DNA of 64,000 bases, taken from contig NZ_JAVESS010000013.1 in NCBI RefSeq assembly GCF_034006445.1, positions 1 to 64,000 of the forward strand, read 5' to 3'. Below the pieces are notes generated by a model. The model was not told the DNA's origin. It ran no database searches and saw only the letters and a list, made by a program, of their open reading frames with translations. The DNA comes from Desulfovibrio sp. (GTDB lineage Bacteria > Desulfobacterota > Desulfovibrionia > Desulfovibrionales > Desulfovibrionaceae). The translations under genes were made by a program, and so were the position numbers. Shown piece by piece: positions 9,348-18,177 of the stretch (positions are counted from its first letter, which is position 1; each line of letters begins with the position of its first letter).

Positions 9348-9995
9348 CTATTCCTGTCCCGCTCGGGCAACAATGCACTGCCCGGCAAAGACCTGCTGGC
9401 CCAACTGCGCAGCAGCAACATACCCTTCAGGCATGTAAAGGTCAACTCGAGAACCAAAACGTATCATGCCATAGCGCTGCCCGCGTTCAAGAACGTCGCC
9501 TATATCCGTGCGGCAGACTATGCGGCGGGCCACAAGCCCCGCAATCTGAACCATGGTCCACTGCTTTCCGCCATCGTCGCGCAGGCTGTAGGCGCAGCGT
9601 TCGTTGTCCGTGGCGGCCTTGTCAAAGGCCGCGTTGACGAACGCGCCGGGGAAATAGCGTATATCTTCCACCGTGCAGGCCACCGGCGAGCGGTTCACGT
9701 GCACGCTGAACACATTCATAAAGATGCTGATGCACAGGCGCTTTTCACCGCTGAAGGGATCGGGTTTTTCCTCGATGCGAATAACCTTGCCGTCAGCGGG
9801 GCTTATGGCCAGACCCGGCCCCTGCGGGGTCACACGCTCGGGATCGCGAAAAAAATGCATGCTGAACCAGCACAGGGCCAGAAAAACCAGAGCAAGAGGC
9901 CACCAGCCCAGGGCGGCGAACACAAGAGCCGAAAAGCCCGTAAGCCCGATGCAGGGCCATCCTTCAGGGGTAATGCCGCAATGGGCGGTTCGCAT
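9348..9995 (-). CDS. psd: phosphatidylserine decarboxylase proenzyme (short, archaeal-type)
   Basis: Psd (215 aa) converts phosphatidylserine to phosphatidylethanolamine. It is made as a proenzyme that cleaves itself at a Gly-Ser bond to form the pyruvoyl group; [12 protein letters not shown] places the cut at Gly181/Ser182. Other family marks are FFRDPER, SPADGKV and [14 protein letters not shown] hydrophobic N-terminal segment (about 18-46) would anchor it. The short length is normal for the Psd-A subfamily. GGAGC precedes the ATG at 9995. It is first in the minus-strand psd-pssA-leu run and diverges from the lipoprotein gene at 10151. Confidence 0.95.
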   Translation of the reverse strand: MRTAHCGITPEGWPCIGLTGFSALVFAALGWWPLALVFLALCWFSMHFFRDPERVTPQGPGLAISPADGKVIRIEEKPDPFSGEKRLCISIFMNVFSVHVNRSPVACTVEDIRYFPGAFVNAAFDKAATDNERCAYSLRDDGGKQWTMVQIAGLVARRIVCRTDIGDVLERGQRYGMIRFGSRVDLYMPEGYVAAAQLGQQVFAGQCIVARAGQE

Positions 9996-10115
9996 GGCTG
10001 CTCCAGTTCGTAATGCGCGGCTGGCCGCGCTGTTGCGTAATCAAGGCGGTAGCATAGTCCCACATGCGCCGCATGGCAAGCACAAGCATGCGGCCCGGCC
10101 CGAAAAAACCTCCCC

Positions 10116-10144
10116 TTGCCGTATGTCCGGCGCGGGATTATACT
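10116..10144 (+). promoter_or_regulatory. sigma-70-type promoter giving a near-leaderless transcript
   Basis: TTGCCG (10116-10121), a 17-base spacer, then TATACT (10139-10144). The start of transcription expected 6-7 bases downstream falls at or within a base of the ATG at 10151, and no Shine-Dalgarno sequence is present. Confidence 0.6.
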
Positions 10145-10150
10145 GTAAGC

Positions 10151-10501
10151 ATGAGCAGCGCGTTCGCCCCTCGTTTGAAGCTTTACACCTTGCTGTGCAG
10201 TCTTGCCCTTGCAGGCCTGCTGGCGGGGTGCGGCCCCAAGGACATCGGCGAGGGCACATCTGCTGCCAGTGAAACGCCCCCTCTGGGCGTAAACGCCGAA
10301 GACCAGATGCGCTACCCCATCACGGGCACCAACAGGACACAACAGTTGCTCTACCTGCAAAACAGGCCCGATATCATGGCCAACACGCAACAATGGCGTT
10401 TGCGGCAGTTCAACGCGATTCACGGTCTGGACAAGGACGTCAGCCCTGAAGATCCGGCCTACAGGGCCGTGCCCAAACAACGCAGTCCTTTCAAGCAGTA
10501 G
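10151..10501 (+). CDS. small predicted lipoprotein of unknown function
   Basis: This 116-aa protein begins MSSAFAPRLKLYTLLC and has a hydrophobic stretch ending in the lipobox LLAGC, followed by a short hydrophilic domain with no motif I recognise. It should be diacylated and anchored on the periplasmic side. The chosen ATG gives a normal-length signal peptide; the longer reading frame upstream has a poor N-terminus. No ribosome-binding site is visible, but a promoter ends right at the ATG. The stop codon is 9 bp before the next gene, so they are probably co-transcribed. Lgt, which modifies such proteins, is encoded 2 kb downstream. Confidence 0.75.
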   Translation: MSSAFAPRLKLYTLLCSLALAGLLAGCGPKDIGEGTSAASETPPLGVNAEDQMRYPITGTNRTQQLLYLQNRPDIMANTQQWRLRQFNAIHGLDKDVSPEDPAYRAVPKQRSPFKQ

Positions 10502-10510
10502 CAGCCATCT

Positions 10511-11770
10511 ATGGATCCCATTACACATGCCGCCAGCGGCGCTGTAGCCATGCTGTCCCTGCCGAACCGGCCCGCCACACGGTGGGCCGTGCTGCTGGCC
10601 GCCATCGCTTCTGCCTCCCCCGATATTGACGTGGCCCTTTGCCACACCCCCCTTGAATTTCTGCTCCTGCACCGGGGCATCACCCACTCACTGGCGGCGG
10701 CCCCGCTGCTGGGCCTGCTGCTGGCGCTGCTGGCGCGCCCTTTGTGGAAATCCTCCACGCCGGGGCACTGGAACTTCCCCAGGGTCTGGCTGTTCATGAT
10801 CGGCATGGTGCTGCTGCACATCTGGCTGGATGTCATCACCACCTACGGCACCATGATATACCTGCCCTTTTCCCACGAAAGGGTGCGGCTTAACGCCGTG
10901 TATATCATTGATCTTTTGCTGACCCTGCCCCTGCTCTGGGCCGTGCTGCGCTGGCGGGCCAAGCGGGGACTCATGCGCCTGGGCCTGGCCTGGGTTTTTG
11001 TGTATCCGGCGCTGTGTATTTCTCTCAATGCCTGGCATACGGCCCAGACCCAGGATCGCCTGACCGCTGAAGCCCAAACCACGCGGCAAACCACGCGGCA
11101 GACGGTACGGCAGGTTGTGCTGCTGCCCGACGCCTTTGGCCCCCTGTTCTGGCGCGTCCTGTACGAAACGGACGGGCCCGACGGCAGGATCGTCCACAGT
11201 CAGGGACTCAACGCCCTGGGCCAGCCCCGCACAGCACCGTCGTCCCACAGGGCCGCGCCGCCGGAACTTCTGGCGGAACTGGCCCGGCAGTCCGTGGCGG
11301 CTGACGCCTTTTTCAACTTCACCCTGCTGCCGGTCATAAGCCCGCTGGCAAATGACTTTACACCAGTGGAAGCCCATGCGGCAGAAGCCCATGCGGCGGC
11401 AGGGGACGGCCCTTCCGCCCAGGCCACGCCGACAGCCCCGGCGGGCACGGCAGGCGACCGCCCGGCCGCCCAAACGCGCCCCACCTACGCGCTGTTTAAC
11501 GACCTGCGCTTTGGCAGCGATCTCGCCTTGGTGCGCGCCATCATTGCCCACCGTCCCAATGCCGACGTTCCTTTTAAATATATGGTGGAACTGGATCTCG
11601 CCGATCCGGGCCAATCCGTAGCCCTTGTGAATGAGGGCAAAAATCCGGGCGACGTGCGGCTTGTGCGCGAGCGCCTGCGCTTTTCTGACAGCGGCAAGGA
11701 CTCGCACTGGCAAAAGCCGAGGCTGCCTTCTCCGCCCCCGTTCCGTGACTGGATCATGGGGCTGCGCTAA
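10511..11770 (+). CDS. YdjM/DUF457-type membrane-bound metal-dependent hydrolase
   Basis: This 419-aa protein begins MDPITHAASGA and has the metal-ligand pattern of the YdjM family: an early His, ASPDIDV, and HRGITHSL, then hydrophobic helices to about residue 190. The C-terminal half is periplasmic or cytoplasmic, with an Ala/Pro/Gly-rich linker (about 275-325) and a region ending in KPRLPSPPPFRDW. E. coli YdjM is LexA-controlled, but no LexA box was recognised here. The ATG follows the lipoprotein stop by 9 bp with only a weak ribosome site, suggesting translational coupling. The chemistry carried out by the family is not established. Confidence 0.85.
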   Translation: MDPITHAASGAVAMLSLPNRPATRWAVLLAAIASASPDIDVALCHTPLEFLLLHRGITHSLAAAPLLGLLLALLARPLWKSSTPGHWNFPRVWLFMIGMVLLHIWLDVITTYGTMIYLPFSHERVRLNAVYIIDLLLTLPLLWAVLRWRAKRGLMRLGLAWVFVYPALCISLNAWHTAQTQDRLTAEAQTTRQTTRQTVRQVVLLPDAFGPLFWRVLYETDGPDGRIVHSQGLNALGQPRTAPSSHRAAPPELLAELARQSVAADAFFNFTLLPVISPLANDFTPVEAHAAEAHAAAGDGPSAQATPTAPAGTAGDRPAAQTRPTYALFNDLRFGSDLALVRAIIAHRPNADVPFKYMVELDLADPGQSVALVNEGKNPGDVRLVRERLRFSDSGKDSHWQKPRLPSPPPFRDWIMGLR

Positions 11771-11872
11771 TATTTTGTCCGGCGGGCGGCCTGCTGCCGC
11801 GCCATAACACCCCGGCGCGCGCGCAGCCGGATGGCCCATGCCGGAATAACTCCAGAACTGTCGAGGATTGCT

Positions 11873-12361
11873 ATGGATACCAACTTTTCGCATCTGGACG
11901 GACAGGGCAACGTGACCATGGTGGATGTGGGGCACAAGGCCGCCACCGAACGCGTCGCCATTGCCGAGGCTGTTGTGGAGCTGAGCCCGGCCACCCTCGA
12001 ACTGCTGCTCAAGGTGGCCTTGCCCAAGGGCGATGTGCTGACCTGCGCCAAGATCGGCGGCATCATGGCCGCCAAGCGGGTTGGGGAGCTTATCCCCCTG
12101 TGCCATCCGCTCAACCTCAGCTTTGCCGACATACGCTTTGATGTGAGCCAGATGCCGCCGCGCATCCGCATTGAGGCTGAAACCCGCACCGTCAGCAACA
12201 CCGGCGTGGAGATGGAAGCCATTGTGGCCGCGCAAACCGCTGCCGCCGTTATTTATGATATGTGCAAAGCCGTGCAGCGCGATATAGTTATCAGCCGGGT
12301 GCGCCTGCTGCACAAGCGCGGCGGCAAAAGCGGCGAATTCAACGCACTGGACATGGACTAA
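11873..12361 (+). CDS. moaC: cyclic pyranopterin monophosphate synthase MoaC
   Basis: MoaC (162 aa) works after MoaA to form cyclic pyranopterin monophosphate for molybdenum or tungsten cofactor. Family marks are [39 protein letters not shown] and the C-terminal YDMCKAV segment, with the catalytic lysine region KSGEF. Length is typical. The ATG at 11873 has GAGGA five bases upstream; an in-frame ATG at 11831 has none. Its stop codon overlaps the lgt start by one base (TAATG), so lgt translation is probably coupled. A MOSC-domain gene at 18602 is another cofactor-related protein in the window. Confidence 0.96.
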   Translation: MDTNFSHLDGQGNVTMVDVGHKAATERVAIAEAVVELSPATLELLLKVALPKGDVLTCAKIGGIMAAKRVGELIPLCHPLNLSFADIRFDVSQMPPRIRIEAETRTVSNTGVEMEAIVAAQTAAAVIYDMCKAVQRDIVISRVRLLHKRGGKSGEFNALDMD

Positions 12362-13266
12362 TGACCCTGCCTCATATCGACCCCGTTGCCCTCAGTTTCG
12401 GCAACCTTCAGTTGCGCTGGTACGGCCTCATGTATCTTGCGGGCTTTGGTCTGGGCTGGTGGCTGGGGCGCTGGCGCGCATCCCGTCCCAATTCCGGCTG
12501 GCGCGCTGCCGACGTGGACGACCTGCTGACCTGCGTCATGATCGGCATCATTCTGGGCGGCCGCCTGGGCTATGTGCTGTTCTACGACCTGCCCGTCTAC
12601 GTATCCGATCCTATGGAGATACTGCGCATCTGGAACGGGGGCATGTCCTTTCACGGCGGCCTGCTCGGCGTTCTTGGCGCTTTCTGGTACTTTGCGCATA
12701 CCCGCCATCGCTCGTTTCTCGACATCTCGGACCTGGTGGCCCCGCTGGTGCCCCCGGGCCTGTTCTTTGGCCGTATGGGCAACTATATCAACGGCGAGCT
12801 CTGGGGCAAGGTCACGGACAGCCCTTGGGGCGTGGTTTTTCCCGGCGGCGGCCCCTATCCCAGGCATCCCAGCCAGTTGTACGAAGGGCTGCTGGAAGGC
12901 CTGGTTCTTTTTACCGTGGTCTGGATTTATTCGCTGAAACCGCGCAAACGCGGGGCCGTTTCGGGCCTGTTCGCCCTTGGCTACGGCGTGTTCCGCTTTA
13001 CGGTGGAATTTGTGCGCGTGCCTGACGCCCAGCTGGGCTACCTGGCTTTTGGCTGGCTGACCATGGGGCAATTGCTCTGCCTTCCGCTCATAGCCGTGGG
13101 TTTGTGGCTGCTTTGCCGTCAGGCCCCCATAATGCAGCCCGACATTCGTGTGGAGCTGAACCGCCCGGACGGGCCAAATTCCGGGCAAGGTTCTGGGTCA
13201 AATTCCGGGCCAAACTCCGGCAAGGGCAAATCCACCAAAGGCGGAAAAAGCAGGCCCAAAAAGTAG
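12361..13266 (+). CDS. lgt: prolipoprotein diacylglyceryl transferase
   Basis: Lgt (301 aa) moves diacylglycerol from phosphatidylglycerol to the lipobox cysteine of prelipoproteins in the inner membrane. Conserved parts are WYGLMYLAGF, GRLGYVLFYDL, WNGGMSFHGGLLG, GRMGNYINGELWG and HPSQLYEGLLEG, with about seven membrane helices. The last 40 residues are a hydrophilic Ser/Gly/Asn/Lys tail encoded by a degenerate repeat (GGGCCAAATTCCGGGC-like units) and are outside the family core. The start overlaps the moaC stop by one base. Predicted lipoproteins in the window (10151, and possibly TamA at 54872) would be substrates. Confidence 0.96.
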   Translation: MTLPHIDPVALSFGNLQLRWYGLMYLAGFGLGWWLGRWRASRPNSGWRAADVDDLLTCVMIGIILGGRLGYVLFYDLPVYVSDPMEILRIWNGGMSFHGGLLGVLGAFWYFAHTRHRSFLDISDLVAPLVPPGLFFGRMGNYINGELWGKVTDSPWGVVFPGGGPYPRHPSQLYEGLLEGLVLFTVVWIYSLKPRKRGAVSGLFALGYGVFRFTVEFVRVPDAQLGYLAFGWLTMGQLLCLPLIAVGLWLLCRQAPIMQPDIRVELNRPDGPNSGQGSGSNSGPNSGKGKSTKGGKSRPKK

Positions 13267-13494
13267 CCGCCCCGCAGCGGCGGGAACAACCGCCTGAAAG
13301 CGTGTAAATAAAGATTTACGCAGGCCAGTAAAAATTACTCATGCCCATGTGGCCGGTGCAAATACGCCGCTGCATGGGCATCAACGGGCTAAAACGCGCC
13401 CGGCGGGTTTGTGAGCAACCACGCAGGTTGACACTTGCCCGCTTTTTTGTGAAGCTGACCGCCGTTTATCCCAAACATTTTTTACGGAGATCTC

Positions 13495-13713
13495 ATGGCT
13501 AAAGAAGGTTCCATAGAAGTTGACGGCGTGGTGCAGGAAGCCCTGCCCAATGCCATGTTCCGCGTGGAGCTGGAAAACGGCCACGAAGTGCTGGCCCATA
13601 TTTCCGGCAAAATGCGCAAATTCTACATCCGCATCCTTCCCGGCGACCGTGTAAAGGTTGAGCTTTCGCCTTACGACCTCACTCGCGGACGCATCACCTA
13701 CCGCATGAAGTAG
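13495..13713 (+). CDS. infA: translation initiation factor IF-1
   Basis: IF-1 (72 aa) is a single S1/OB-fold protein that binds the 30S A site during initiation. The whole sequence matches, from [11 protein letters not shown] to [11 protein letters not shown], including [31 protein letters not shown] lies seven bases before the ATG. It has its own 228-bp upstream region holding an imperfect stem (arms ATGCCCATG and CATGGGCAT, 13339-13381) that could be the lgt terminator or part of the infA leader. Confidence 0.97.
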   Translation: MAKEGSIEVDGVVQEALPNAMFRVELENGHEVLAHISGKMRKFYIRILPGDRVKVELSPYDLTRGRITYRMK

Positions 13714-13788
13714 CAGCGGGCGCGGCGGCTTTTCTACCGCCACCTGACGTGGCTGAACCGCCCGTGGCCGCGCCCCCTCTTCCCTTTC

Positions 13789-13809
13789 GCAGCCAGTCGG
13801 CTGCCTTTG
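13789..13809 (+). terminator. weak hairpin after infA
   Basis: Six-base arms GCAGCC and GGCTGC with a four-base loop, followed by CTTTGCTTT. It lies between the convergent infA and pgpA genes and may end infA transcription. Confidence 0.4.
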
Positions 13810-13811
13810 CT

Positions 13812-14282
13812 TTACGAAAGCCCCATCCAGGCCAGAACGCTCAGGCACAGCAAGGCCCACAGCCCGGCGACAACGTCGTCTATCATGACGCCGTAGCCTG
13901 CGGGCAACCAGTTTTCCGAGGCCTTGACCGGCCAGGGCTTGGCGATGTCAAAGATGCGAAAAAGCACAAAGGCCGCCAGCACCAGTAAAAAGCTGGGCTG
14001 GGGAAAAGGCAGCAGCACCAGCCATACGCCCACCAGTTCGTCAATGACGACCTCGCCGGGATCTTTGCGCCCCAGCAGCGTTTCCGCTCTGGTCGCGGCC
14101 ACGGCCCCAAGAAAGAACAGCACGACCAGCACGGCCAGCCGCAGCCAGAAATGCAGCGGCAAAAAAATGTACGGGGCCAGCAGACAGGCCATGGCCGTGC
14201 CCCAGGTGCCGGGAGCCTTGGGGTCCAGTCCGGCCACGCCGAGGCGGCAGAAATACAGGGTGATTTGATCCATCAGGCGCAT
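13812..14282 (-). CDS. pgpA: phosphatidylglycerophosphatase A
   Basis: PgpA (156 aa) removes the phosphate from phosphatidylglycerophosphate to give phosphatidylglycerol, the Lgt lipid donor. Signatures are GLDPKAPGTWGTAMA near the N-terminus, KDPGEVVIDELVGVWLVLL, and RIFDIAKPWPV, with three to four hydrophobic segments. GGAGG lies six bases before the ATG at 14282 (MRLMDQITLYF), which decides between it and the next ATG three codons later. The gene is convergent with infA and close to lgt and psd/pssA, so lipid genes are concentrated in this stretch. Confidence 0.93.
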   Translation of the reverse strand: MRLMDQITLYFCRLGVAGLDPKAPGTWGTAMACLLAPYIFLPLHFWLRLAVLVVLFFLGAVAATRAETLLGRKDPGEVVIDELVGVWLVLLPFPQPSFLLVLAAFVLFRIFDIAKPWPVKASENWLPAGYGVMIDDVVAGLWALLCLSVLAWMGLS

Positions 14283-14476
14283 ATATCCTCCAGACTGGCA
14301 CGGGGCAGGTTGCAACTGCCGCGCGACCGGGCAGGCAATTGTCGCATGCCGCACAGGGCATGCCTTTGCAGTCTATCCATTTTTTTTGCGCAAGACCAGA
14401 ACGGAACCATGCGGAATACTGCGCAATGAGATCGGCGTTCTCCTTCCGGTCGCGACAGTATTCCCGCGCATTGCCT

Positions 14477-14632
14477 AAGGAAACGCTGATTTATTCCGTT
14501 TGGCGGCGTTGCTTCCCTTTTTTTGAAACAGTCGAGGACGGAAGAGTCCGCTCCTGCTTCAAAAAAGATCGCGCCTTGCCAAACGAAATAACTGCGCGCT
14601 TCCAAGAGGCTCTTTAATCAGTGCTTCCCTAA
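14477..14632 (+). repeat. family D MITE-like repeat, copy 1
   Basis: An element of about 155 bp with edges TAAGGAAACGCTGATTTATT and (reverse complement) TTAGGGAAGCACTGATTAAA, so the ends are imperfect inverted repeats. Its centre is a stem made of TTTTTTGAARCAG and CTGCTTCAAAAAA around GTCGAGGACGGAAGAGTCC. Near-identical full copies lie at 44557 and 54137, and fragments at 25088 and 28354. The reading frames inside it are not conserved as genes. Confidence 0.85.
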
Positions 14633-14659
14633 GAAAGCCCTTTGCCGTATAGGCAAGAA

Positions 14660-15103
14660 ATGGACAAAAACCGCAGCGAACTTTTTGGCCACTTCAGCTA
14701 TGACGATGACCTCACCTATGAGGATCTGCTGGAAGTGGAGGAAGCTCTCACTGCCGCAATGACAAATTTGCTGCTGCGTGCGGGAGCCAGCCACCTGGAT
14801 TTCACGCCGCAGGGCGACGCGCTCATGTTTCAGTGTGTTTTTGAGGCGCACAAGCTCTACATATACCGCAAAATCGCCTTCGAAACAGCGACCCTTCTGC
14901 CGGAAGGGGTGCGGGGACGCTTGTTGTGTCTGGACAAGGACTTCAATTCCCTGCATATATACTGGCTGCGCACGGGACAATGGCAGGAAGAGGAACGCTC
15001 CGTTCCCTTTGAGCCACCGCAGGGGCTTAAAACCTGGAAAACAGGCGGAGCCGCCGACATGTCGGCCCCCCCGGCCAGCCCCCTACCCCGCGATAAAGAA
15101 TAA
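14660..15103 (+). CDS. conserved-looking hypothetical protein
   Basis: Predicted 147-aa acidic protein beginning [18 protein letters not shown] do not recognise the family. It has no signal peptide or membrane segment; the first 110 residues look like a compact alpha/beta domain ([40 protein letters not shown]), and the last 35 are a Pro/Ala-rich tail. The ATG has only AGGC nearby; a TTG six codons upstream is possible. It starts 28 bp after a family D repeat and ends 35 bp before tRNA-Leu. Codon use looks like its neighbours. Confidence 0.65.
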   Translation: MDKNRSELFGHFSYDDDLTYEDLLEVEEALTAAMTNLLLRAGASHLDFTPQGDALMFQCVFEAHKLYIYRKIAFETATLLPEGVRGRLLCLDKDFNSLHIYWLRTGQWQEEERSVPFEPPQGLKTWKTGGAADMSAPPASPLPRDKE

Positions 15104-15137
15104 CTGCCCACAGGCAGCCGCTTGCAAGATCACATCT

Positions 15138-15223
15138 GCCCGGATGGTGGAATGGTAGACACAAGGGACTTAAAATCCCTGGGCCGCGAGGCTGTGCGGG
15201 TTCAAGTCCCGCTCCGGGTACCA
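15138..15223 (+). tRNA. tRNA-Leu (anticodon UAA)
   Basis: An 86-nt class II tRNA with acceptor arms GCCCGGA/TCCGGGT, discriminator A, encoded CCA, an anticodon stem AGGGA/TCCCT with loop CTTAAAA (anticodon TAA), a long variable arm and TTCAAGT in the T loop. It is followed by a strong terminator. Confidence 0.97.
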
Positions 15224-15236
15224 AGCAATATCAAAG

Positions 15237-15283
15237 AAATTCCCGGATTCGTCGTTTTGACGAATCCGGGAATTTGATTTTTT
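15237..15283 (+). terminator. rho-independent terminator of tRNA-Leu
   Basis: A perfect 17-bp stem (arms AAATTCCCGGATTCGTC and GACGAATCCGGGAATTT, five-base loop) followed by GATTTTTT. Confidence 0.92.
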
Positions 15284-15466
15284 GCCCCAAACTTGCTCCC
15301 CTCGAAAACAGCAAGGAGACTGGCATGTCCATTTTGGATTGGGAAAACTGGGTGGCCATTGATTGGGAAAGTGGGTGCAAAATTGGTGAAAAGGTGATTG
15401 TGGACATTAAAACCCCTCAAGCTTTAGTTCAAGTAACCTTACCCCTCTGCATATACCACTTGTAAG

Positions 15467-16258
15467 TTAGTAGTTTTCGATGGGTTGCTGGTTATACTTT
15501 TTGCACGAAACTCTTCCGTCGTCAGCCAGGGCTTCCAGCTTGGCGCGGATTTGCACTTTCAATTGCGAAAAGGCCGGATCATCGGGATCTCGCGGGCGGG
15601 GCGCTGCAACCGTCCACGTGTCCACAATACCGCGTCCAGTTCCCATAAGGTGTATGGTGTCCGCCAGCAGGCAGACTTCCGAAACGTCATGCGTGACCAG
15701 CAGCACCGTAACACCGGTCTGGATTTGCAGATCCGCCAGCAGGCGCTGCATGCGCGAGCGTGTAATGGCGTCCAGGGCGGCAAAGGGTTCGTCAAGAAGC
15801 AAAAGCTTTGGGCGAAGCACCAGTGTGCGCGCCAATGCGACACGTTGCCGCATCCCTCCTGAAAGTTCCGAAGGCAAGGCATTGGCCCATGGCTCCAGCC
15901 CTACCTGCATCAGTATGTGCCGCACCCGCTCCTGCCGCAACGCAGGAGCCATCCCCGCAGTTTTCAGGCCAAACTCCACATTTTCCCTGACATTCAGCCA
16001 TGGCAACAGCGCGTCGTCCTGAAATACCATAACCCTGTCTGGGCCGGGTTCACCACAGGGGGTTCCCTCAAGCAGCATGGCCCCGGCGTCCATCGGCACA
16101 AACCCTGCCACCACATGCAGAAACGTGCTTTTTCCGCAGCCGCTGGCCCCGATGAGCGCAGTTATGGAGCCTTGCCCAAGCGTTATGTCAATGCCGGGCA
16201 AAACTGTATGCGGGCCATAACTTTTCCGCAGGCCCCGGCAACAGAAATATTCCTTCAT
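15467..16258 (-). CDS. ABC transporter ATPase, nitrate/sulfonate/taurine type
   Basis: A 263-aa ATPase that would power import through the adjacent permease. Walker A is GASGCGKST, the Q-loop region has MVFQDDALLPWLNVRENVEFG, the ABC signature is LSGGMRQR, Walker B is LLLLDEPFAALD, and the H-loop is VTHDVSEV. DALLPWLN and the overall length are typical of the SsuB/TauB/NrtD group. The C-terminus ends in a short basic tail. Its ATG overlaps the permease stop by four bases, so translation is coupled. Substrate cannot be read from the ATPase. Confidence 0.93.
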   Translation of the reverse strand: MKEYFCCRGLRKSYGPHTVLPGIDITLGQGSITALIGASGCGKSTFLHVVAGFVPMDAGAMLLEGTPCGEPGPDRVMVFQDDALLPWLNVRENVEFGLKTAGMAPALRQERVRHILMQVGLEPWANALPSELSGGMRQRVALARTLVLRPKLLLLDEPFAALDAITRSRMQRLLADLQIQTGVTVLLVTHDVSEVCLLADTIHLMGTGRGIVDTWTVAAPRPRDPDDPAFSQLKVQIRAKLEALADDGRVSCKKYNQQPIENY

Positions 16259-17031
16259 CGCGCCACACCCGGCAGTCTGGATAAAAACCGGACAAGCAGG
16301 CCGTCACAAATGCCCCCCAGCACGGCTATGAGCACAATGCCGCTCAAAAGCACGTCCACACGGCCATTCATGCGGGCATCCATAATAAGCGCGCCCAGGC
16401 CGTCCGGCACTCCGGTAAGTTCCCCCAGCACCAGATAGGCGAAACTCATGCCAAGCGCCACCCGCAAACCAGCGCATATCTGCGGCATGCTCCACGGCAG
16501 GATCATCTTGGCAAAGAGCTTCACGCGTGAAAGACCGAGCATGCGGCCCGCATTGATCAGGTTTTGCGGCACAGACGCGGCCGCAGCTGCGGCACTGAAA
16601 TATATCGGAAAAAACCCCGCCAGAGCGATAAGACTGACGGTAGTCATAAAGCCCACTCCCAGCCAGATGAGCGCCAATGGCAGCCAGCTTATGCCGGGAA
16701 CGGACTTGACGCCGTTGATGGAAAAAGACAGCAGGCGCGCTATGGTTGCGCTTCTGCCCGACCACAGCCCTAAAACCAGACCGGGTACGGCAGCCAGTGT
16801 GAATCCACAGGCAACACGCCACAAACTTGCGGCAGCGTCGCTCCAAAAGCGTCCGCCGTACGGAACGGATGTATTTCCCGCCACATATGCGAACATGGTG
16901 CGCGCCACCCCCGCAGGTGAAGGCAACAGCCATTCCGGTGTCAATCGAAATGCCGTGGCTCCCCACCATAACGCCAGCAACAGAAGCGGAAGGCACCAGG
17001 GCAGGATTCGCGCCCCCCTGCCATCACTCAT
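16255..17031 (-). CDS. ABC transporter permease, nitrate/sulfonate/taurine type
   Basis: A 258-aa inner-membrane permease with about six helices. The cytoplasmic EAA loop reads SVPQNLINAGRMLGLSRVKLFAKMILPWSMPQI, a good match to the SsuC/TauC group (quoted here as two parts: SVPQNLINAGRMLGLSR, then VKLFAKMILPW). The start at 17031 (MSDGRGARILPW) overlaps the end of the binding-protein gene by eight bases (ATGAGTGA); a longer frame to 17106 would overlap that gene much further. Operon order is binding protein, permease, ATPase. Confidence 0.92.
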   Translation of the reverse strand: MSDGRGARILPWCLPLLLLALWWGATAFRLTPEWLLPSPAGVARTMFAYVAGNTSVPYGGRFWSDAAASLWRVACGFTLAAVPGLVLGLWSGRSATIARLLSFSINGVKSVPGISWLPLALIWLGVGFMTTVSLIALAGFFPIYFSAAAAAASVPQNLINAGRMLGLSRVKLFAKMILPWSMPQICAGLRVALGMSFAYLVLGELTGVPDGLGALIMDARMNGRVDVLLSGIVLIAVLGGICDGLLVRFLSRLPGVAR

Positions 17032-18022
17032 GATTGGCAGAATCAGCCCGCAGGGCATCCACAAAGCTGCGGTCAACAAGCTTGGCGTAATCCGGTTCCT
17101 GGGCAATGATGCCGAGGCTTTTCATGCGCGCGCCCAATGCCGCCAACTGGCGCATGAACGCATCGTCCATGTCCCAAACCAGTTCGATATTGCCGGCAGA
17201 GGCTTCAAGCAGTGCCCTGTCGACGCCGAACAGACTGGCTGCCGTATCCAGCCAGAGTTTTTTGTCCGCAGCCAAAGCCTGAGTGGCGGCCTTGTGCGCG
17301 GCCACCATCCGCAGGGCCTTGTCCGGGTGCGCCTGTATAAAGTCTTCGCGCATGAGCATGCCGCTGTTGATGGTCCCTATGCTGTCGCCGTAGTAGGGAT
17401 AGGCCAGAATGCGCCCGTATCCCTGCATAACGGCCTGCGTGGGAAAGGGCTCGCCAGATAAAAAGGCGTCCACATTCCCCTTGGCAAGAGCAGTGCCCAT
17501 ATCAAAAAAATCAATGCGCATGAGCGTGACGTCGCGATCAGGGTCAATACCTTCACGGTGCAGCACTTCACGCAGCAAAATTTCGTGCATTGTACCGGGA
17601 ACGTAGGCGATGCGCTTGCCCTTGAGATCGCTGGCGCTTTTTATAGGCCCATCCTTGGCCACCACAAGCGCCGAGCACTTGTTGCCCAGCGTTGCCACAA
17701 GCTTAACAGGCTCACCCCGTGAAGCGGCCTGAATGGCCAGCGCCAGCGTAGTGCCCGTCATGTCGAGACTGCCCGCGAGCAGTGCGGACTTTTGATCGGC
17801 AGGATTGGTGAAGGGGCGCACTTCAACCTTGAGTCCGGGATTCGTCGCCGACGCATATTTTTCATACAAAAAGGGCTGTATAGTCTGCGCGGTCTTCCAT
17901 GTGCCAACATGCCAGACTTCGCCTGCCACGGACAAGCCTGCAGCCATCAGAATCAAAATTCCGCTGGCGCACATAAGCGTCAGAACAGAAAAAATGCCGC
18001 GAAGGCTTGCGCCTGTTGCCAT
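17024..18022 (-). CDS. ABC transporter substrate-binding protein, NrtA/SsuA/TauA family
   Basis: A 332-aa secreted binding protein. The N-terminus has a basic stretch and a long hydrophobic core ending AGLSVAGEVWHVG, a signal peptide. Family features include the ATNPGLKVEVRPF region, NPADQKSALLAGSLDMTGTT and SASDLKGKRIAYVPGTMHEILL. The ATG at 18022 has AAGGAG seven bases upstream; an upstream in-frame ATG at 18106 does not. The ligand is unknown: a nitrate, sulfonate, taurine or pyrimidine-precursor type is possible, and no metabolic gene sits beside it to decide. Confidence 0.9.
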   Translation of the reverse strand: MATGASLRGIFSVLTLMCASGILILMAAGLSVAGEVWHVGTWKTAQTIQPFLYEKYASATNPGLKVEVRPFTNPADQKSALLAGSLDMTGTTLALAIQAASRGEPVKLVATLGNKCSALVVAKDGPIKSASDLKGKRIAYVPGTMHEILLREVLHREGIDPDRDVTLMRIDFFDMGTALAKGNVDAFLSGEPFPTQAVMQGYGRILAYPYYGDSIGTINSGMLMREDFIQAHPDKALRMVAAHKAATQALAADKKLWLDTAASLFGVDRALLEASAGNIELVWDMDDAFMRQLAALGARMKSLGIIAQEPDYAKLVDRSFVDALRADSANHE

Positions 18023-18162
18023 TTTTCTCCTTGCTGCCACGTTGTCCCCTCCTCTTAATAAAACGTCCCAGAGGTTCACCGCTAGAAGCGCACACCCAGA
18101 TATCAATCCAACCGCAAGCTTCTGGTAGCAACCAGCCTCAAGAGTGTGCGCACGATGTTCTT

Positions 18163-18177
18163 ACTAGTTGACCTAGT
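18163..18177. promoter_or_regulatory. candidate operator upstream of the ABC importer
   Basis: A perfect 15-bp dyad ACTAG-TTGAC-CTAGT lies 141 bp upstream of the binding-protein start in an AT-rich stretch. It is the only obvious dyad near the expected promoter. The rest of 18023-18452 holds no credible gene. Confidence 0.4.

Noticed and set aside
3308-11260. A shared GTCGTCCCACAGGGCCG string near 3310 and 11239
   Set aside because: Seventeen bases, one copy in coding and one in noncoding DNA, no further similarity; a chance match in GC-rich sequence is plausible.
10688-12313. Long antisense open frames (for example about 540 codons opposite the YdjM-like, moaC and lgt region, and about 890 codons opposite the phosphorylase fusion)
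   Set aside because: They lie opposite well-identified genes, show His/Gly/Ala-rich compositions typical of GC-rich antisense frames, and have no ribosome sites or families.
14520-14617. Short frames in the family D repeats encoding FFETVEDGRV-like peptides
   Set aside because: The frame is seen in each copy only because the DNA repeat is conserved; starts and ends differ between copies.
15224-15466. An integrated element or integrase remnant beside tRNA-Leu
   Set aside because: The short frames there have no integrase residues, and no second copy of the tRNA 3' end was found in the window.
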